Positions 8,289-16,012 of a stretch of DNA of 35,114 nucleotides are shown here, piece after piece. Both the position numbers and the translations under genes were made by a program. A model generated the notes under the pieces. It was not told the origin of the DNA. It made no database searches and saw nothing but the letters and a program-made list of their open reading frames with translations. Position 1 is the first letter of the stretch. Each line of letters begins with the position of its first letter. The DNA comes from an uncultured Prevotellaceae bacterium. GTDB lineage: Bacteria; Bacteroidota; Bacteroidia; Bacteroidales; Bacteroidaceae. The stretch is taken from the NCBI GenBank assembly GCA_946407895.1, contig CAMJQA010000035.1:1-35114 (forward strand). The letters are read 5' to 3'.

Positions 8289-9489
8289 CAGCCAAACAAT
8301 ATTAAGTACCATAGACGAGGCCCTGCAAGACTTCCGCGAAGGCAAGTTCGTAATCGTGGTAGATGACGAAGACCGCGAGAACGAGGGCGACTTCATCACG
8401 GCCGCCGAGATGATTACGCCGGAGAAAGTGAACTTCATGCTGCAGAACGGGCGCGGCGTACTGTGCGCACCCATCACCATAAGCCGCGCACGAGAGCTGG
8501 AGCTTGACCACCAGGTGCAGGAGAACACCAGCATGCTGGGCACCCCCTTCACCGTGACGGTAGATCTGCTGGAGGGATGCACCACGGGCGTCAGCACTCA
8601 CGACCGCGCAGCCACCATCCGCGCCCTGGCCGACCCCACGCGCAAGCCGTCGGACTTCGGACGCCCCGGCCACATCAATCCGCTCTATGCGCAGGACAAG
8701 GGTGTGCTCCGCCGAGCAGGGCACACCGAGGCGGCCATCGACCTGGCACGCCTATCGGGCTTGCAGCCGGCTGCTGCACTCATAGAGATTCTGAACGAAG
8801 ACGGCACGATGGCCCGCATGCCTCAGCTACAGGAGGTTGCCGCCCGCCACGGATTGAAGATAATCACCATCAAGGACCTCATTGCCTACCGCATGAAGCA
8901 GGAATCGCTCGTGGAGAAAGGCGTAGAGGCCGACATGCCTACCGCCTACGGACACTTCCGCATCATCCCCTTCCGCCAGAAGAGCAACGGCCTGGAGCAC
9001 GTAGCCCTCATCAAGGGCAGCTGGCAAGCGGGCGAACCCGTCATGGTGCGCATGCACAGCAGCTGCCTCACGGGCGACACCTTCGGCAGCCAGCGATGCG
9101 ACTGCGGCGAACAGCTCCACCAGGCAATGCAGATGATTGAACGGGAAGGGCGCGGCGCTATCGTATACCTCAACCAGGAAGGACGCGGCATAGGACTGAT
9201 GAACAAGATAGCTGCATACAAGCTGCAGGAGCAGGGCGACGATACGGTGGACGCCAACATCCACCTGGGCTTCCGCCCCGACGAGCGAGATTACGGCGTA
9301 GGCGCGCAGATACTGCACGAGCTGGGCATCAGCAAGCTGCGCCTCATCACGAACAATCCGGTGAAGCGCGTAGGGCTTGAAGGCTACGGGCTTGAGATCG
9401 TAGAGAACATTCCCGTCATCATCGAGCCAAACAAGTATAACCGCCGCTACCTGGAGACAAAACGCATCCGCATGGGGCATAAACTGTAG
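8278..9489 (+). CDS. ribBA: RibBA: DHBP synthase / GTP cyclohydrolase II
   Basis: This 403-residue bifunctional cytoplasmic enzyme makes the two starting compounds of riboflavin: 3,4-dihydroxy-2-butanone 4-phosphate from ribulose 5-phosphate (N-terminal half), and the pyrimidine intermediate from GTP (C-terminal half). The RibB motif [13 protein letters not shown] is at residues 27-39. The GTP cyclohydrolase zinc site [17 protein letters not shown] gives ligands Cys263, Cys274 and Cys276, followed by EGRGIGL and [12 protein letters not shown]. Length and domain order are normal. ATG at 8278 overlaps the stop of the permease gene. No FMN riboswitch is visible, as expected for a gene inside an operon. 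Confidence 0.97.
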   Translation: MNNNSQTILSTIDEALQDFREGKFVIVVDDEDRENEGDFITAAEMITPEKVNFMLQNGRGVLCAPITISRARELELDHQVQENTSMLGTPFTVTVDLLEGCTTGVSTHDRAATIRALADPTRKPSDFGRPGHINPLYAQDKGVLRRAGHTEAAIDLARLSGLQPAAALIEILNEDGTMARMPQLQEVAARHGLKIITIKDLIAYRMKQESLVEKGVEADMPTAYGHFRIIPFRQKSNGLEHVALIKGSWQAGEPVMVRMHSSCLTGDTFGSQRCDCGEQLHQAMQMIEREGRGAIVYLNQEGRGIGLMNKIAAYKLQEQGDDTVDANIHLGFRPDERDYGVGAQILHELGISKLRLITNNPVKRVGLEGYGLEIVENIPVIIEPNKYNRRYLETKRIRMGHKL

Positions 9490-9532
9490 TGAGAGAGAGA
9501 CATTTGGGAATACACCCATAGACATTAATAAT

Positions 9533-11137
9533 ATGAGAAAGTACATAGCAACTTTGCTGGCAGCCCTCCTGCTGAGCCCCGGGGTTATGGCCGAGGTGAA
9601 CTATCAGGTAGTGCCCCTGCCCCAGAAGATAGAACTTGACCCGCAGGGCAGGAAGACACTGCTCGTCAGGGGGCAGGAAGTTGCCTACCCCGCAGGCAAC
9701 GCCCGGATGGAGCGCAATGCCCGCTTCGCACAGGAGTTTCTGGGGCTGAAACCGCGGCTGATGAAGGGGAAGCGCAGGGAGGCTCCCGTATGCCTGACCC
9801 TGGGGCTGCAAAGCGAGAACCCCGATGCCTACCAGATTACGGTGGACAAACGGGGTGTGCTCATACAGGGTGCATCGGAAAGCGGTGTCTTCTACGGCAT
9901 TCAGATGCTCAGAAAAAGCATTGCCGCCGAGCAGGGAGACAGCATCGAACTGCCCTGGGCAACCATAGCCGCACAACCGCGATTCCAGTACCGCGGAGCT
10001 ATGCTCGACTGCTCGCGCCACTTCTTCTCCACCACATTCACCAAGAAATTCATCGACATACTGGCCCTGCACGGCATAAACCAGTTCCACTGGCACCTTA
10101 CCGACGACCAGGGGTGGCGACCCGAGATAAAGGCCCTGCCCGAGCTGGAGAAGGCCAGCTACCGCTCCTGTACGGTTATAGGCAGGAACATAGGGCTCCA
10201 CGAGCCGGGAGGCAGCCTCATCTGCGACGACACGCCCGTAAAGGGTTTCTATACCCAGGATGAGCTGCGCGACATAGTGGCCTATGCTGCCGAGCGATAC
10301 ATCAATATAATACCAGAGATAGACCTGCCGGGGCACATGGTAGCAGCGCTGAGCGTCTATCCCGAACTGGGATGCACAGGCGGCCCCTATCCCATACGGC
10401 CCTATTATACCATTGACCCCGACGTGCTGTGCGCCGGAAACCCCAAGACCCTGGAATTCCTGAAGACCGTACTGGGCGAGATATGCGACGTCTTCCCCAG
10501 CCGCTACATCCACATCGGCGGCGACGAGACGCCCCGCACCAACTGGAAGAAATGCCAGAAATGCCAGGCACTGATGAAGAAACTGGGCCTGAAGGAGGAA
10601 GCCCAGCTGCAGAGCTACATCAACCGGGAAGTAGGCAAGTTCCTGGCCGGACGCGGACGCGAGATGATAGGATGGGACGAGGTGCTGGAGGGCGGCCTTG
10701 CCGAGAATGCCATCGTGATGAGCTGGCGCGGATACTCGGGCGGCATACAGGCAGCACGCCAGCATCACCGAGTCATCATGACCCCCACCGACAACTGCTA
10801 CTTCGACTACTACCAGCTGGGCGACCGCGAGGCACAGCCCGTCTCCATAGGCGGATACCTGCCGCTGAGCAGAGTATATGCTATGGAACCCATACCCGGC
10901 GAGCTCAACGAGGAAGAGGCCAAGTACATCCTGGGGGCCCAGTGCAACCTCTGGAGCGAGGACATGGCCAGCCCCGACCATGTGATGTACATGCTTCTGC
11001 CCCGACTGGCTGCCCTATGCGAGGTGCAGTGGTGCCAACCCGCTCAGAAGGACTTCAAGGCCTTCACCGAGCGCCTCCCCCAGCTGCAGAAACTCTACCG
11101 CACCGCGGGATACAAATACTGTACCAAATATGAATAA
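9533..11137 (+). CDS. GH20 beta-N-acetylhexosaminidase
   Basis: This 534-residue secreted enzyme removes terminal beta-linked N-acetylglucosamine or N-acetylgalactosamine from glycans. A signal peptide covers residues 1-20 (ending GVMA). A small N-terminal domain precedes the barrel, which starts near FQYRGAMLDCSRHF (151-164) and carries QFHWHLTDDQGW, LPGHM and the catalytic HIGGDE motif with the Asp331/Glu332 pair of substrate-assisted GH20 catalysis. The protein ends just after the barrel with no carbohydrate-binding module. It lies 43 bp after ribBA and overlaps the next gene if the upstream ATG there is used, so it is probably part of the same transcript. Host mucin or its own peptidoglycan are possible substrates; sequence alone does not decide. 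Confidence 0.95.
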   Translation: MRKYIATLLAALLLSPGVMAEVNYQVVPLPQKIELDPQGRKTLLVRGQEVAYPAGNARMERNARFAQEFLGLKPRLMKGKRREAPVCLTLGLQSENPDAYQITVDKRGVLIQGASESGVFYGIQMLRKSIAAEQGDSIELPWATIAAQPRFQYRGAMLDCSRHFFSTTFTKKFIDILALHGINQFHWHLTDDQGWRPEIKALPELEKASYRSCTVIGRNIGLHEPGGSLICDDTPVKGFYTQDELRDIVAYAAERYINIIPEIDLPGHMVAALSVYPELGCTGGPYPIRPYYTIDPDVLCAGNPKTLEFLKTVLGEICDVFPSRYIHIGGDETPRTNWKKCQKCQALMKKLGLKEEAQLQSYINREVGKFLAGRGREMIGWDEVLEGGLAENAIVMSWRGYSGGIQAARQHHRVIMTPTDNCYFDYYQLGDREAQPVSIGGYLPLSRVYAMEPIPGELNEEEAKYILGAQCNLWSEDMASPDHVMYMLLPRLAALCEVQWCQPAQKDFKAFTERLPQLQKLYRTAGYKYCTKYE

Positions 11138-11153
11138 TTCTTTTTTTATACCT

Positions 11154-12347
11154 ATGAATACATTATCCGACAGATTACAGAGACTTGCACCCAGTGCCAC
11201 CCTGGCCATGAGTCAGCGCAGCAGCGAGCTGAAGGCACAGGGAGTAGACGTGATTAACATGAGTGTGGGCGAACCCGACTTCAATACGCCCGAGCATATC
11301 AAGGAAGCAGCCATACAGGCCGTGCGCGACAACTACAGCCGCTACAGCCCCGTTCCCGGCTATCCCGAACTGAAGAAGGCCATCGTGGAAAAGCTGAAAC
11401 GCGAAAACGGGCTGGAGTATGCACCCTCCCAAATCCTATGCAGCAACGGAGCCAAGCAGAGCGTCTGCAATACCATCATGGCCCTGGTGAACGCCGGCGA
11501 CGAGGTCATCATACCCGCCCCCTACTGGGTTAGCTATCCCCAGATGGTACTGCTGGCCGAGGGCACACCCGTTTTCGTAGAAGCCACCATCGAGCAGGAC
11601 TTCAAGATTACTCCCCAACAGCTGGAGCAGGCCATCACGCCCCGCACACGCGCCCTCATCCTCTGCTCCCCCAGCAACCCCACCGGCAGCGTCTATAGCA
11701 AGGCCGAGCTGGAGGCGCTGAAGAACGTGCTGCTGCGGCACGAGCGCGTCATGATTATCGCCGACGAGATATACGAGCATATCAACTACGTAGGTCAGCA
11801 CGCCAGCATGGCCCAGTTCCCCGACATCAAGGAGCGTGTGGTGCTCATAAACGGAGTGAGCAAGGCCTACGCCATGACGGGTTGGCGCATCGGCTTCATC
11901 GCCGCACCCGAATGGGTCGTTAAGGGGTGCAACAAGCTCCAGGGCCAATACACCAGCGGCCCCTGCAGCGTATCGCAGAAAGCAGCCGAGGCAGCCTTCT
12001 CCGGTCCTCAGCAATGCGTGGAGGAGATGCGGCAGGCCTTCGAGCGCAGGAAGAACCTCATTGTGCGCCTGGCTCGCGAGATTCCCGGCCTTGAGGTAAA
12101 CGACCCGCAGGGTGCCTTCTACCTCTTCCCCAAGTGCAGCAGTTTCTTTGGCAAGCGCTTCGGAGACAGGGTCATCAACAACAGCACCGACCTGGCAATG
12201 TACCTGCTTGAGGTAGGGCACGTAGCTACCGTGGGCGGCGATGCCTTCGGTTCGCCCGAATGCTTCCGCATGAGCTATGCCACCAGCGACGAGAACATCA
12301 CAGAGGCTATGCGCAGGATTGCCGAGGCGTTAGGAAGGTTGAAATAA
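11154..12347 (+). CDS. Aspartate aminotransferase-type PLP enzyme (class I)
   Basis: This cytoplasmic fold-type I aminotransferase probably swaps amino groups between aspartate and 2-oxoglutarate. From the ATG at 11154 it has 397 residues, normal for the AspC/AspB group. Landmarks are NMSVGEPDFNTP, SNGAKQ, the SPSNPTG loop, ADEIYEH, and the PLP lysine in GVSKAYAMTGWRIGF (Lys237 in this numbering). An upstream ATG at 11130 would add eight residues and overlap the GH20 stop; I prefer 11154 because relatives begin with an MNxLSDRL-like sequence. Other substrates, such as kynurenine or prephenate, cannot be excluded. Confidence 0.93.
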   Translation: MNTLSDRLQRLAPSATLAMSQRSSELKAQGVDVINMSVGEPDFNTPEHIKEAAIQAVRDNYSRYSPVPGYPELKKAIVEKLKRENGLEYAPSQILCSNGAKQSVCNTIMALVNAGDEVIIPAPYWVSYPQMVLLAEGTPVFVEATIEQDFKITPQQLEQAITPRTRALILCSPSNPTGSVYSKAELEALKNVLLRHERVMIIADEIYEHINYVGQHASMAQFPDIKERVVLINGVSKAYAMTGWRIGFIAAPEWVVKGCNKLQGQYTSGPCSVSQKAAEAAFSGPQQCVEEMRQAFERRKNLIVRLAREIPGLEVNDPQGAFYLFPKCSSFFGKRFGDRVINNSTDLAMYLLEVGHVATVGGDAFGSPECFRMSYATSDENITEAMRRIAEALGRLK

Positions 12348-12431
12348 AAAGCTGGATTCCGGACGCATCACTGTTGAGCAAGTCTTTTGATTCTTGTTGC
12401 CGACAATTGGGGAATATGATGGACACAAAAC

Positions 12432-12690
12432 ATGGCATTCATTCCAATTTTAGTCAGCGAAGATAGGAAAATGCAACATTGATGATCATAACCCGCCGCA
12501 CTTCCATGTATGGTACGATGATTATCAGTGTGAAGTTACCATCAAGGACGGTATTGTCTGTGGTAAAATGCCGCGTCGCGCCTTGCGCCTTGTATATGAA
12601 TGGCTTGACTTGCACCGCGATGAACTGATGGAGAACTGGGAGCGACTGACAAACAGTGAAGCAGCCAAGAAGATAGACCCGTTAAAATAA
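12432..12690 (+). pseudogene. DUF4160 gene with a frameshift near its start
   Basis: From about 12472 a frame gives DDHNPPHFHVWYDDY, then GKMPRRALRLVYEWLDLHRDELMENWE and a stop at 12688-12690, typical of DUF4160 proteins. No start codon exists in that frame after its upstream TAG. The expected N-terminus is in another frame: ATG at 12432 reads MAFIPILVSEDRKMQH and hits TGA at 12480. A shift of one base near 12474-12482 would join the two into an 85-residue protein of normal length. It is either a pseudogene or a sequencing error; a programmed frameshift is unlikely, as I see no slippery run. DUF4160 genes often pair with DUF2442 genes, as here. Confidence 0.75.
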
Positions 12691-12705
12691 TCAGGAGGAC
12701 ACGAT

Positions 12706-12957
12706 ATGAACACAACGAATCCATTACTGAAAGTCATAGCCGCTGAATACGTGAGCGGCTACACCCTACGCCTTACATTCAGCACGGGCGAGGTCCGCTT
12801 AGTGGACTTCACGCCACTCATGCAGAAAGGCATCTGCCGCAAACTGCAGGACATGGAGTATTTCAAATCCTTCCGTCTTGACCCCTTTACTGTCGATTGG
12901 AATGACGAAATCGGCTTTGCGCCACGCTATCTTTACGAAAGAAGCGTGGCTGCATAA
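12706..12957 (+). CDS. DUF2442 domain protein
   Basis: This 83-residue protein has the DUF2442 layout: LRLTFSTGEVRLVDFTPLM, a KLQDMEYF turn, FTVDWNDEIGFAP, and a tyrosine near the end (RYLYERS). Its molecular role is not known; the DUF4160-DUF2442 pairing is common in bacteria and has been suggested to be a toxin-antitoxin-like couple, which this sequence does not prove. A perfect AGGAGG lies at 12693-12698, seven bases before the ATG, unusual for Bacteroidota where strong Shine-Dalgarno sites are rare. The 15-bp gap to the DUF4160 stop supports co-transcription. Confidence 0.85.
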   Translation: MNTTNPLLKVIAAEYVSGYTLRLTFSTGEVRLVDFTPLMQKGICRKLQDMEYFKSFRLDPFTVDWNDEIGFAPRYLYERSVAA

Positions 12958-13051
12958 TATATTAAGGTGTAGTGTAATAACAAAAATTTTCAGATAATTA
13001 AATTTCATCGAACTCACGTTAATTATACCAAGTGCAAGGATTATGTTGATA

Positions 13052-14230
13052 ATGAAAAAAAGTATTAAGATCAGATTTCTCGGCGCTTTTTATTTACTTA
13101 TAAGTATATTGATAATGTCGTGCACAGAAAGTGCCAGTTCTGTGACTACGATATCTTTCAATCCCAAAATGAAGCCTCGTAGTGTTTCTGACACAGGAAT
13201 TTTCAAAGAAGTTAAATTAGTACAGTTGGAATCCGATAGTTGCATTGTTGGGAGAGTAGATAAAATAATATGTAATGACTCCCTTATTTACATACTGGAC
13301 GCGGATATTGCAAAAGAAGTACTCATTTTTTCAAAGGATGGTAAATTTATAAATAAGATATCCAGACATGGACACGGTCAATATGAATACACGCAATTAT
13401 GGGATATTTTCTTTGACAGAGAAAAAAATGAATTGTGTCTGTTGAGCAGATATGACCAGAAAATGATTTCGTTTACCCCTGATGGGAAGACTATATTAGA
13501 AGAAAGGCGTTTGCCTAAAATGTTTAGTCACATCTTGCCCATTGAAGAAGGCTACATTGGCTATATGCAAAATTATTCTCAAAACCCCAGCCTACCATTT
13601 AACATCTGGACAATGGATAAGTCCCTCAATCTATTAGATGGTTTTGTCCGAATCAATCCTCAATTAGAAAGTCTTTGTACAGGAGGAGTAAACACAATGT
13701 CAGCATATAGAGAAGTTGTATACTTCAAACCTGAGTATGAAAATATCATATATCAAATTAAGGATGGAAAAGTCAGTCAACGATACATTCTGGATTTTGG
13801 AAGTAAAACTTTTCCTAGTCTTTCTACTGTATCCTATGATAACGAAAAAGAATGGATGAAGTTTAGGTATAATAAAATATCGAACATAAACAATTATGTA
13901 GAAACCGATAGATATTTGTTGATGGACTTTAGCATGAATGCTGAACACTGGCTTGGAATATATAATAAGCGCAAACATACTGCAGAAATTGCTAGTCTCA
14001 ACAATTATAATGGCGAATATTCTTTTTCCTTTGGAAGAATTAGGGGCATGGATCAGTCAGCAGTATATTCTACAGTTGAACACGAAGATATTTATGAATT
14101 GTGGCGAGGGCACAATAAATATGTAAATTTTGAAGAAAAATTCCCACAGCAAGTTAAGAACATACGCAAATTATTCCCCCATTTAGAAGAAGACGGCAAC
14201 CCTTTTATTGCCATCTATAGTTTTAAATAA
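13052..14230 (+). CDS. Six-bladed beta-propeller lipoprotein (PF17170/DUF5128-like)
   Basis: From ATG at 13052 this is a 392-residue protein with a lipoprotein signal (LIMSC; the cysteine is residue 24), so it is anchored on a membrane facing outward. The body has repeated short beta patterns such as SLIYILDADIAKEVLIFSKDG and ENELCLLSRYDQKMISF-like strands, characteristic of the large Bacteroidales family annotated '6-bladed beta-propeller', whose function is unknown. Another ATG at 13043 would add three residues. Its AT-rich composition differs from the GC-rich genes before it and suggests transfer. It sits five bases before the next small membrane gene, and relatives often pair with thioredoxin-like membrane proteins. 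Confidence 0.8.
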   Translation: MKKSIKIRFLGAFYLLISILIMSCTESASSVTTISFNPKMKPRSVSDTGIFKEVKLVQLESDSCIVGRVDKIICNDSLIYILDADIAKEVLIFSKDGKFINKISRHGHGQYEYTQLWDIFFDREKNELCLLSRYDQKMISFTPDGKTILEERRLPKMFSHILPIEEGYIGYMQNYSQNPSLPFNIWTMDKSLNLLDGFVRINPQLESLCTGGVNTMSAYREVVYFKPEYENIIYQIKDGKVSQRYILDFGSKTFPSLSTVSYDNEKEWMKFRYNKISNINNYVETDRYLLMDFSMNAEHWLGIYNKRKHTAEIASLNNYNGEYSFSFGRIRGMDQSAVYSTVEHEDIYELWRGHNKYVNFEEKFPQQVKNIRKLFPHLEEDGNPFIAIYSFK

Positions 14231-14235
14231 TAATT

Positions 14236-14520
14236 ATGAAGAAGAATGAAATTAGTGTTGTGGTGCTACTCGTTTTCTCTGCTGCAATGTTGGTATTTAC
14301 CAATGCAGTGACATATATGTTACTGTTGTCGAAGAACAAAGAGTGGAAATCAGTTGTGACAGAGAAGGGAAATAATACATTTGAGCTGACCGAAGCTCTG
14401 GCTGAGCATGTGTATTGCGATGGAGATTCTATCTCCTCTAATCAGGCGGTAAGACATTACAACCGTTCCGGAAAGTTGATAGAGCTTCGCTCGACTTCCT
14501 CTGTTCATACGTATGAATGA
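14236..14520 (+). CDS. Short membrane-anchored protein, probably truncated
   Basis: This 94-residue frame has one N-terminal helix (about residues 8-31) and then a soluble stretch. Family propellers are often followed by thioredoxin-like proteins of about 150-180 residues that begin with a similar anchor and a redox domain; no CxxC or redox motif is present here, so the gene looks cut short. Its last 11 codons lie inside the 22-bp array that starts at 14488, which fits loss or replacement of the original 3' part. The link to a redox protein is inference; it could also be an intact protein of unknown family. Confidence 0.55.
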   Translation: MKKNEISVVVLLVFSAAMLVFTNAVTYMLLLSKNKEWKSVVTEKGNNTFELTEALAEHVYCDGDSISSNQAVRHYNRSGKLIELRSTSSVHTYE

Positions 14521-14583
14521 GCTAACTCATACGCTTGACTTCCTCTATTCATACGCATGAATGAAGCAAATCATACGCTTGAC
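14488..14583. repeat. 22-bp tandem array (44-bp higher-order unit)
   Basis: Units start at 14488, 14510, 14532, 14554 and 14576 (the last is only 8 bp). Each full unit begins CG and ends CATA; alternate units resemble each other more, giving a 44-bp super-unit. Unit junctions create the perfect palindrome TTCATACGTATGAA (14504-14517) and the near-perfect TTCATACGCATGAA (14548-14561). The array overlaps the end of the 94-residue frame and stops 17 bp before the 99-bp direct repeat. Confidence 0.88.
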
Positions 14584-14599
14584 ATAAATACAATCTTTT

Positions 14600-14698
14600 C
14601 AGGTCCTTATAGAACAGGCCTTTACTCGAAGTAAATTGTCAGCACAATCATCTTCGAGCGGGCCTTGTCGAGGCTGTTGGTGAACTTCATCAGCGTGC
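14600..14698. repeat. Left copy of a perfect 99-bp direct repeat (porT 3' end)
   Basis: This stretch is identical, base for base, to 15914-16012. It contains the last 25 codons and stop of porT on the minus strand (ending KMIVLTIYFE) plus 22 bp beyond the stop. Upstream of it the frame continues with unrelated residues, so it is a detached 3' end. It behaves like one attachment-site half of an inserted element. Confidence 0.92.
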
Positions 14699-14913
14699 TA
14701 TTGATGTGGTGCTTGCTGCCTAGCTGACGCCGACCTATGGTAAGTATCATCTGGCAATGCTTCACAGAGGTATATTGCCTCAATGCGGGAGGTATTGAAG
14801 TTCTATAAATTACAGCGCTATGAGGAAGGCATAATCCCTGTCTTGGTCGCGGGCCAGCAGTTGCTTATAGGCATGTATGAGGCTTCTTTTCTTCATGTTT
14901 GGATATATTCTCC
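14699..14913. other. Degraded segment between direct repeat and PIN toxin
   Basis: There is no intact gene here. On the minus strand a 28-codon frame (14896-14810) begins MKKRSLIHAYKQLLARDQ and stops; further pieces in other frames follow. It looks like the decayed remnant of a small accessory gene, perhaps phage-derived, but I cannot name a family. Confidence 0.35.
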
Positions 14914-15324
14914 TCAATTATCCTTTTGCTTACAGACATCAAGAAATTGTGCCGGAGTTATTATACGCGCTGATGCAGGGTAGTGTTTCTGATTGCCTGT
15001 CACCAGAAATGAATCCTCCTCGCTTAATGCCACCTCCAGGAACACCCTGTCATCTTCGTCAGGCATTGGCTCTTCAAATTTAATCCTTGATGCCTCCATA
15101 CCGTTTTCTATAATATGCGAAATGAGGGCATCGGCTGTTTCGGGTAAAATAGGGAACTTCGCACGATGCAGCACGTCTTCGTACTCAGCGATGATGGCTT
15201 CATCATACATCGGTATAAAGTCCCGTTCTAACAGATGCCTAACGACTTTTGTTGTTGCAGCCTCTGGGTTGTGCGTTATCAAGGCTGATACCAACACATT
15301 GGTATCTATCACAGCGTAAATCAT
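14914..15324 (-). CDS. PIN-domain toxin of a type II toxin-antitoxin pair
   Basis: This 136-residue protein is a PIN-fold ribonuclease of the 'putative toxin-antitoxin system toxin component' group. Acidic positions are Asp7 in VIDTNVLVSAL, Glu47/Glu49 in IAEYEDVL, and Asp91/Asp92 in MPDEDDRVFLEVAL; the final motif reads LVTGNQKHY, with Asn where many PIN proteins have Asp. Such enzymes cut RNA when released from their antitoxin. The gene follows the antitoxin on the minus strand with an 11-bp gap, the normal antitoxin-first order. It lies between the two copies of the 99-bp repeat, consistent with a mobile or stabilising role. Confidence 0.88.
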   Translation of the reverse strand: MIYAVIDTNVLVSALITHNPEAATTKVVRHLLERDFIPMYDEAIIAEYEDVLHRAKFPILPETADALISHIIENGMEASRIKFEEPMPDEDDRVFLEVALSEEDSFLVTGNQKHYPASARIITPAQFLDVCKQKDN

Positions 15325-15335
15325 ACGGCAACCAG

Positions 15336-15632
15336 TTACTTCTTACGCCGCTCTTCCCTTGCTGCGCGAATCTCTGCATTGATTTCTTCCAGCGACATCT
15401 CCGGTTCACTGCTGGACTCTACTACTTTGCGCTGCTTCATAAAAAGGTCGAGTGCGCTGGACCTTTCAACTCTGTCAGCCTTGATGGCAAACGGTATGCT
15501 CCGACTCCTCACCACTGCATTGACGAAGATGTTGAAAGCTGTGTTTACACTCATGCCGAACTTATTGCAGAGTTCATCGAACTGCGACTTCATCTCCGAA
15601 TCTATCCTTACTGTTACTGCCGACTGTGCCAT
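15336..15632 (-). CDS. RelB/DinJ-family antitoxin
   Basis: This 98-residue protein starts with a ribbon-helix-helix DNA-binding part (TVRIDSEMKSQFDEL, GMSVNTAFNIFVNAVV) typical of RelB/DinJ antitoxins and ends in a charged tail (MSLEEINAEIRAAREERRKK) that probably wraps the toxin. It should repress its own promoter and neutralise the PIN protein. DinJ-type antitoxins are best known with RelE/YafQ-fold toxins, so pairing with a PIN toxin is a mixed arrangement, though I recall similar pairs in Bacteroidales genomes. Confidence 0.88.
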   Translation of the reverse strand: MAQSAVTVRIDSEMKSQFDELCNKFGMSVNTAFNIFVNAVVRSRSIPFAIKADRVERSSALDLFMKQRKVVESSSEPEMSLEEINAEIRAAREERRKK

Positions 15633-15680
15633 AATCTAAATTTATTACCTTATGACGGCACCATGCCACCATTTCGATGG

Positions 15681-15712
15681 CAAAATTACATTTATTCTCT
15701 GATGCGACCAAA
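15681..15712 (-). promoter_or_regulatory. Promoter of the antitoxin-toxin operon
   Basis: On the minus strand TTTG (15712-15709), a 20-bp spacer and TAATTTTG (15688-15681) fit the Bacteroidota consensus. The box ends 48 bp before the antitoxin ATG. Short inverted pieces (GCCA...TGGC near 15665-15681) could be an antitoxin operator, but are too weak to call. The remainder of 15713-15913 shows no gene that I can support. Confidence 0.65.
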
Positions 15713-15913
15713 CAAATTGGCTATTATTTGCCCCAACAATAGAAGTTTCGAGTCCTATTTCTCTAAATCAGCTCATTTTTTATGGTTCTTTCAGTTTTTA
15801 TGCGCAATTTTGCATCAAGTTCACAAATTAGGATAGTAATATGCCAACCAAGTTCTGCAAATCGACAACAAAGAAGAACGTAGCAAGGAAGAAGGCTCCA
15901 AATTTCTTTTACG

Positions 15914-16012
15914 CAGGTCCTTATAGAACAGGCCTTTACTCGAAGTAAATTGTCAGCACAATCATCTTCGAGCGGGCCTTGTCGAGGCTGTTGGTGAACT
16001 TCATCAGCGTGC
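15914..16012. repeat. Right copy of the 99-bp direct repeat, within intact porT
   Basis: Identical to 14600-14698. This copy is continuous with the full porT frame and supplies its last codons and stop. Beyond 16012 the copies diverge, with only scattered matches for the next dozen bases. Confidence 0.92.

Noticed and set aside
8220..8290. FMN riboswitch before ribBA
   Set aside because: There is no leader: ribBA overlaps the preceding coding region by 11 bp.
9419..10981. A 520-codon minus-strand open frame
   Set aside because: It lies antisense to the GH20 gene, whose catalytic motifs and signal peptide are clear; GC-rich codon use leaves the opposite strand open by chance.
12260..12466. 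A 68-codon plus-strand frame after the aminotransferase start region
   Set aside because: It overlaps the end of the aminotransferase gene in another frame and shows no recognisable feature.
14600..14698. A complete second porT gene
   Set aside because: Only the last 25 codons are present; upstream residues are unrelated and the frame soon ends.
15249..15836. A 195-codon plus-strand frame over the antitoxin gene
   Set aside because: It is antisense to the toxin-antitoxin pair, which has the family motifs, correct order and a promoter.
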